DNA from: JAHJCL01 sp043818355
GTDB lineage: Bacteria > Patescibacteriota > Minisyncoccia > Minisyncoccales > DG-74-3
Reading direction: 5' to 3'
Length of the DNA: 24,537 nucleotides
Assembly (NCBI GenBank): GCA_043818355.1
Contig: JBDRFX010000010.1
Span: forward strand, 1-24,537
Position 1 is the stretch's first letter. Each line of letters opens with the position of its first letter. The notes under the pieces are model-generated. The model was given only the letters and a program-made list of their open reading frames with translations. It was not told where the DNA came from and made no database searches. This document shows positions 21,847-24,537 of the stretch, piece by piece. The position numbers were made by a program, and so were the translations under genes.

Positions 21847-23532
21847 ATGGAAAAAATACAAAAACAAAAAATAAACATCATCCCTTTAGGAGGGCTTGGT
21901 GAAGTTGGGCGAAATATGACTCTATTGGAATATCAAGACCAAATTTTAGTCATTGATATGGGCTTAAGTTTCCCAGAAGAAACAATGCATGGTATTGATT
22001 ATGTTATTCCAAACATAACATATTTAAAAGAAAAAAAGAAAAATATTGTTGGAGCTGTTTTTACTCATGGACATTATGACCATATTGGTGCTGTTCCTCA
22101 TATCATTGATAAAGTTTGGAGAAGAAATCTTCCAATCTATGCCTCTCCTCTTACAAAAGGGATTATTATGAAAAGGCAGAAGGATTTCCCTAATATGCCT
22201 CCACTGATTCTTAATGATGTAAAAAATGGTTCAAAAATTAAAATTGGGGTTTTTCAAGTTGAATTCTTTAAACAAAATCATAGTATTCCTGACAATATGG
22301 GTCTAATAATCACTACTCCCATAGGAAGAATAATACATACTTCTGATTTTAAGTTTGATTTGCATCCAGTTAACGATGAACCAACTGATTTCAATAAGCT
22401 CAAAAGAATTGGTAGCTCTCCAACATTGCTCTTAATGTCTGATTCAACTGGAGCCGAACAAGAAGGACACTCCTTCTCAGAAGAAGAAGTCTTTAAAAAT
22501 TTAGAAATTATCTTTGAAAAATCTAAAGGTAAAATTATAACAGCTACATTCTCTTCTCTCTTGAATAGAATACAACAAGTGATTACTTTATCAGAAAAAT
22601 ATGGAAGAAAAGTTCTTGTTGAAGGTTATTCTATGAAAGCTAATACTGAAATATCAAAATATCTTGGATATTTAAAATCAAAAAAAGGAACTTTGGTCAA
22701 AAAGGGAGGAATAAGAAACATTCCCGACAACAAATTAACAATTGTTTGCACTGGAGCTCAGGGAGAGACTTCTGCAGCCCTAATGAGAATCGTAAATAAA
22801 GAGAATAAAAGCATCAAATTAAGAAAAAATGACGTCGTTATCTTATCTTCTTCTATAGTGCCAGGAAACGAAAGAGCAGTTCAATTTTTAAAAGATAACA
22901 TCTTAAGACAAGGAGCTGATGTTTTTCATTATAAAATGATGGACATTCATGCTGGAGGACATGGACTGAGAGAAGAATTAAAAACAATACTAGAAATAAT
23001 AAAGCCAAGATTCTTTATGCCTATTCATGGACAACACTCAATGCTTATTAGTCATTCAAAATTAGCTCAAAGCATTGGTATTCCTGAAAAAAACATTGCT
23101 GTAGCAGAGAATGGTCAAGTTCTTGAACTAACAAATAGTAGATTCTTCATTAGCGATAAATCCGTACCTTCAGAGCCTGTGATGGTAGATGGATTGGGAG
23201 TGGGTGATGTTGGAGAGGTTGTTTTAAAGGATAGACAAATATTAGCTGAAGACGGAATGTTTGTTATTGTGGTTATAATAGACAGAAAAACTGGCCGAGT
23301 TAAAGGATCTCCAGACATTATATCTAGAGGCTTTGTCTATTTAAGAGAATCTAAAAATCTCCTAAAAGAAACAAGGGGGAAAGTAATAGACATAATCAAT
23401 AAAACTACTGGCTCTGGCAATGCAGTTAACCTAACTAATGTTAAAGAAGAAATTAGAAAAAAAATTGGATTATTCTTTTTGACAAAAACTCAAAGAAAGC
23501 CAATGATCCTTCCCGTAATTATAGAAGTGTAA
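21847..23532 (+). CDS. rnj: Ribonuclease J (metallo-beta-lactamase/beta-CASP family)
   Basis: Endo- and 5'-3' exoribonuclease for mRNA decay and RNA maturation. 561 residues from ATG 21847 (MEKIQKQKINIIPLGGLGEVG). An in-frame GTG at 21820 lies inside the tRNA T arm and was not used. The metallo-beta-lactamase motifs are GAVFTHGHYDHIGAVPHI (HxHxDH), the histidine of FKQNHSIPDN and HTSDFKFD. The beta-CASP part includes LLMSDSTGAEQEGHS and ATFSSLLNR, then MDIHAGGHG and FMPIHGQHSM. The C-terminal RNase J domain is present, so length is normal. The start codon is two bases after the mature tRNA-Leu end, so tRNA processing would produce a nearly leaderless mRNA. Confidence 0.96.
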   Translation: MEKIQKQKINIIPLGGLGEVGRNMTLLEYQDQILVIDMGLSFPEETMHGIDYVIPNITYLKEKKKNIVGAVFTHGHYDHIGAVPHIIDKVWRRNLPIYASPLTKGIIMKRQKDFPNMPPLILNDVKNGSKIKIGVFQVEFFKQNHSIPDNMGLIITTPIGRIIHTSDFKFDLHPVNDEPTDFNKLKRIGSSPTLLLMSDSTGAEQEGHSFSEEEVFKNLEIIFEKSKGKIITATFSSLLNRIQQVITLSEKYGRKVLVEGYSMKANTEISKYLGYLKSKKGTLVKKGGIRNIPDNKLTIVCTGAQGETSAALMRIVNKENKSIKLRKNDVVILSSSIVPGNERAVQFLKDNILRQGADVFHYKMMDIHAGGHGLREELKTILEIIKPRFFMPIHGQHSMLISHSKLAQSIGIPEKNIAVAENGQVLELTNSRFFISDKSVPSEPVMVDGLGVGDVGEVVLKDRQILAEDGMFVIVVIIDRKTGRVKGSPDIISRGFVYLRESKNLLKETRGKVIDIINKTTGSGNAVNLTNVKEEIRKKIGLFFLTKTQRKPMILPVIIEV

Positions 23533-23543
23533 TATACTTAAAA

Positions 23544-23549
23544 TATAAT
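23544..23549 (+). promoter_or_regulatory. -10 box of trpS
   Basis: Perfect TATAAT, 9 nt before the trpS ATG, predicting a leader of about 3 nt. The -35 position (near 23521-23526, ATAGAA) is weak and lies in the end of the RNase J gene. Confidence 0.5.
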
Positions 23550-23558
23550 ATTAAAATA

Positions 23559-24530
23559 ATGAGAATATTTTCTGGCATTCAGCCAACAGGACAATTACAT
23601 ATTGGAAACTACATTGGAGCCATAAAGCAATGGATTGATCTTCAAGAAGAAAATGAATGCATTTACTCCATTGTAGATCTTCATGGTTTAACTGTTCCTC
23701 AAAATGCAAATAAGTTTCCTGAACAGGTTAAAAGTAAGGCTATGGAATATTTAGCTTGTGGTTTAGATCCAGAAAAAGCTATTATCTTTATTCAGTCCCA
23801 CGTCAGAGAGCATACTGAACTAGCTTGGCTTTTAGGTACTCTTATCCAAATAGGAGAATTAAACAGAATGATTCAATTTAAAGAAAAATCTAAAAAGTAT
23901 AAAGATGTTGGAGCAGGGTTGTTTAACTATCCCATCTTAATGGCAGCTGATATTCTTCTATACCAAACCAATATAGTGCCTGTGGGCAAAGATCAAGAAC
24001 AACATGTTGAGTTAACTCGTACTGTTGCTAAAAAGTTCAACAGCACTTTCGGCAAAACTTTTGAAATACCAGAGGTGATGTTTACCAAAACAGGTGCTAA
24101 AATAATGTCTCTCAAAGATCCTAAAAAGAAAATGTCAAAATCTACTCCAGAATCTTGCCTTTTCCTTTTGGACGACCCCAAGGCAATCAAGAAGAAAATT
24201 TATTCAGCTGTTACAGATACCGGAAAAACAATAAAATATGATTCCAAAAAGAAGGCTGGAATATCAAATCTTTTAGTTATTTATTCTGCTTTTTCTGGAA
24301 AAACTATTCCTGAACTAGAAAAAGAATTTGCTAAAAAGAATTATGCTGATCTAAAAAAATCTCTTGTGAAAGTATTGGCTGATGGACTAGAACCAATTAG
24401 AAGAAAATATAAAGAGCTATCTTCAAGAGATGTATATGTTACAGAAACCTTAAAAAGAGGAGCCGACAGAGCTCGTGTAATAGCCAGTTCCACAATGGAA
24501 GAAGTTAGAAAGAATATGGGATTAGTATAA
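23559..24530 (+). CDS. trpS: Tryptophanyl-tRNA synthetase (TrpRS)
   Basis: Charges tRNA-Trp with tryptophan; class Ic synthetase with a Rossmann fold. The 323 residues are the usual bacterial length and the gene is complete. The HIGH-type motif is PTGQLHIGNYIGA (about 9-21). The substrate pocket region is YPILMAADILLYQTNIVPVG. GKDQEQHVELTR follows, and KMSKS appears in KKKMSKSTPES (about 189-199). The C-terminal anticodon-recognition helices end at EEVRKNMGLV. The gene starts 26 nt after RNase J and has a perfect -10 box close to the ATG. Nothing unusual is seen in the protein. Confidence 0.97.
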   Translation: MRIFSGIQPTGQLHIGNYIGAIKQWIDLQEENECIYSIVDLHGLTVPQNANKFPEQVKSKAMEYLACGLDPEKAIIFIQSHVREHTELAWLLGTLIQIGELNRMIQFKEKSKKYKDVGAGLFNYPILMAADILLYQTNIVPVGKDQEQHVELTRTVAKKFNSTFGKTFEIPEVMFTKTGAKIMSLKDPKKKMSKSTPESCLFLLDDPKAIKKKIYSAVTDTGKTIKYDSKKKAGISNLLVIYSAFSGKTIPELEKEFAKKNYADLKKSLVKVLADGLEPIRRKYKELSSRDVYVTETLKRGADRARVIASSTMEEVRKNMGLV

Positions 24531-24537
24531 ACTTAAA

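Noticed and set aside
1..24537. CRISPR array, insertion sequence or recoded stop codons
   Set aside because: No regularly spaced direct repeats, transposase or terminal inverted repeats were seen. TGA ends several complete genes, and no in-frame TGA is needed within any conserved protein.

Overview
This window looks like a chromosomal segment of a Candidate Phyla Radiation bacterium (Patescibacteria, most like Parcubacteria). The clues are a strongly A+T-rich sequence, AGA as the main arginine codon, an almost complete absence of Shine-Dalgarno sequences, a lysine-rich N-terminal tail on RpoD, a short UvrC, and secreted proteins built from a coiled coil, a peptidoglycan-binding domain, SPNGGE Ig-like domains and cysteine-rich modules. 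TGA is used as a stop (uvrA, capA, the solute-binding protein, the cupin isomerase), so the ordinary bacterial code applies and Gracilibacteria/Absconditabacteria are unlikely. Taxonomy is inferred from content only.

Layout. From 1 to 7397 everything is on the minus strand: the start of rpoD (cut by the window edge), dnaG overlapping it, tRNA-Ser(GGA), groEL, groES behind a CIRCE-controlled promoter, and uvrA. A short divergent region (7398-7526) carries back-to-back promoters and a GC-rich dyad. From 7527 onward everything is on the plus strand. First come a CapA-like phosphoesterase and three membrane proteins of unknown function. Then two large paralogous modular secreted proteins follow, and a small secreted protein with its own promoter and a terminator on each side. 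Housekeeping resumes with a short uvrC, and then a close-packed envelope and sugar cluster: a small 4-TM holin-like protein, secG, an oligopeptide-type solute-binding protein with an inserted peptidoglycan-binding domain, cupin phosphoglucose isomerase and galU. The window ends with tRNA-Leu(CAG), RNase J and trpS.

How the parts fit. The minus half is information processing and proteostasis (primase, sigma factor, chaperonin, excision repair). The middle (about 8.6-16.2 kb) is an accessory cell-surface block: secreted or membrane proteins with adhesive and wall-binding modules. The 17.6-21.7 kb cluster joins the Sec channel, a wall-tethered solute receptor and hexose-phosphate/UDP-glucose metabolism.

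Most notable points: (1) several genes have promoters placing the predicted transcript start within about 0-10 nt of the AUG, suggesting leaderless translation; (2) a wall-binding domain is inserted inside an SBP_bac_5 fold, and a close relative of that domain lies in a secreted protein 5 kb away; (3) two surface paralogues carry the same modules in permuted order; (4) RNase J starts two bases after the mature end of a tRNA; (5) an approximately 26-nt element is shared upstream of two adjacent membrane-protein genes. No CRISPR array, transposase or phage gene was seen, and no gene-free stretch exceeds 300 bases.
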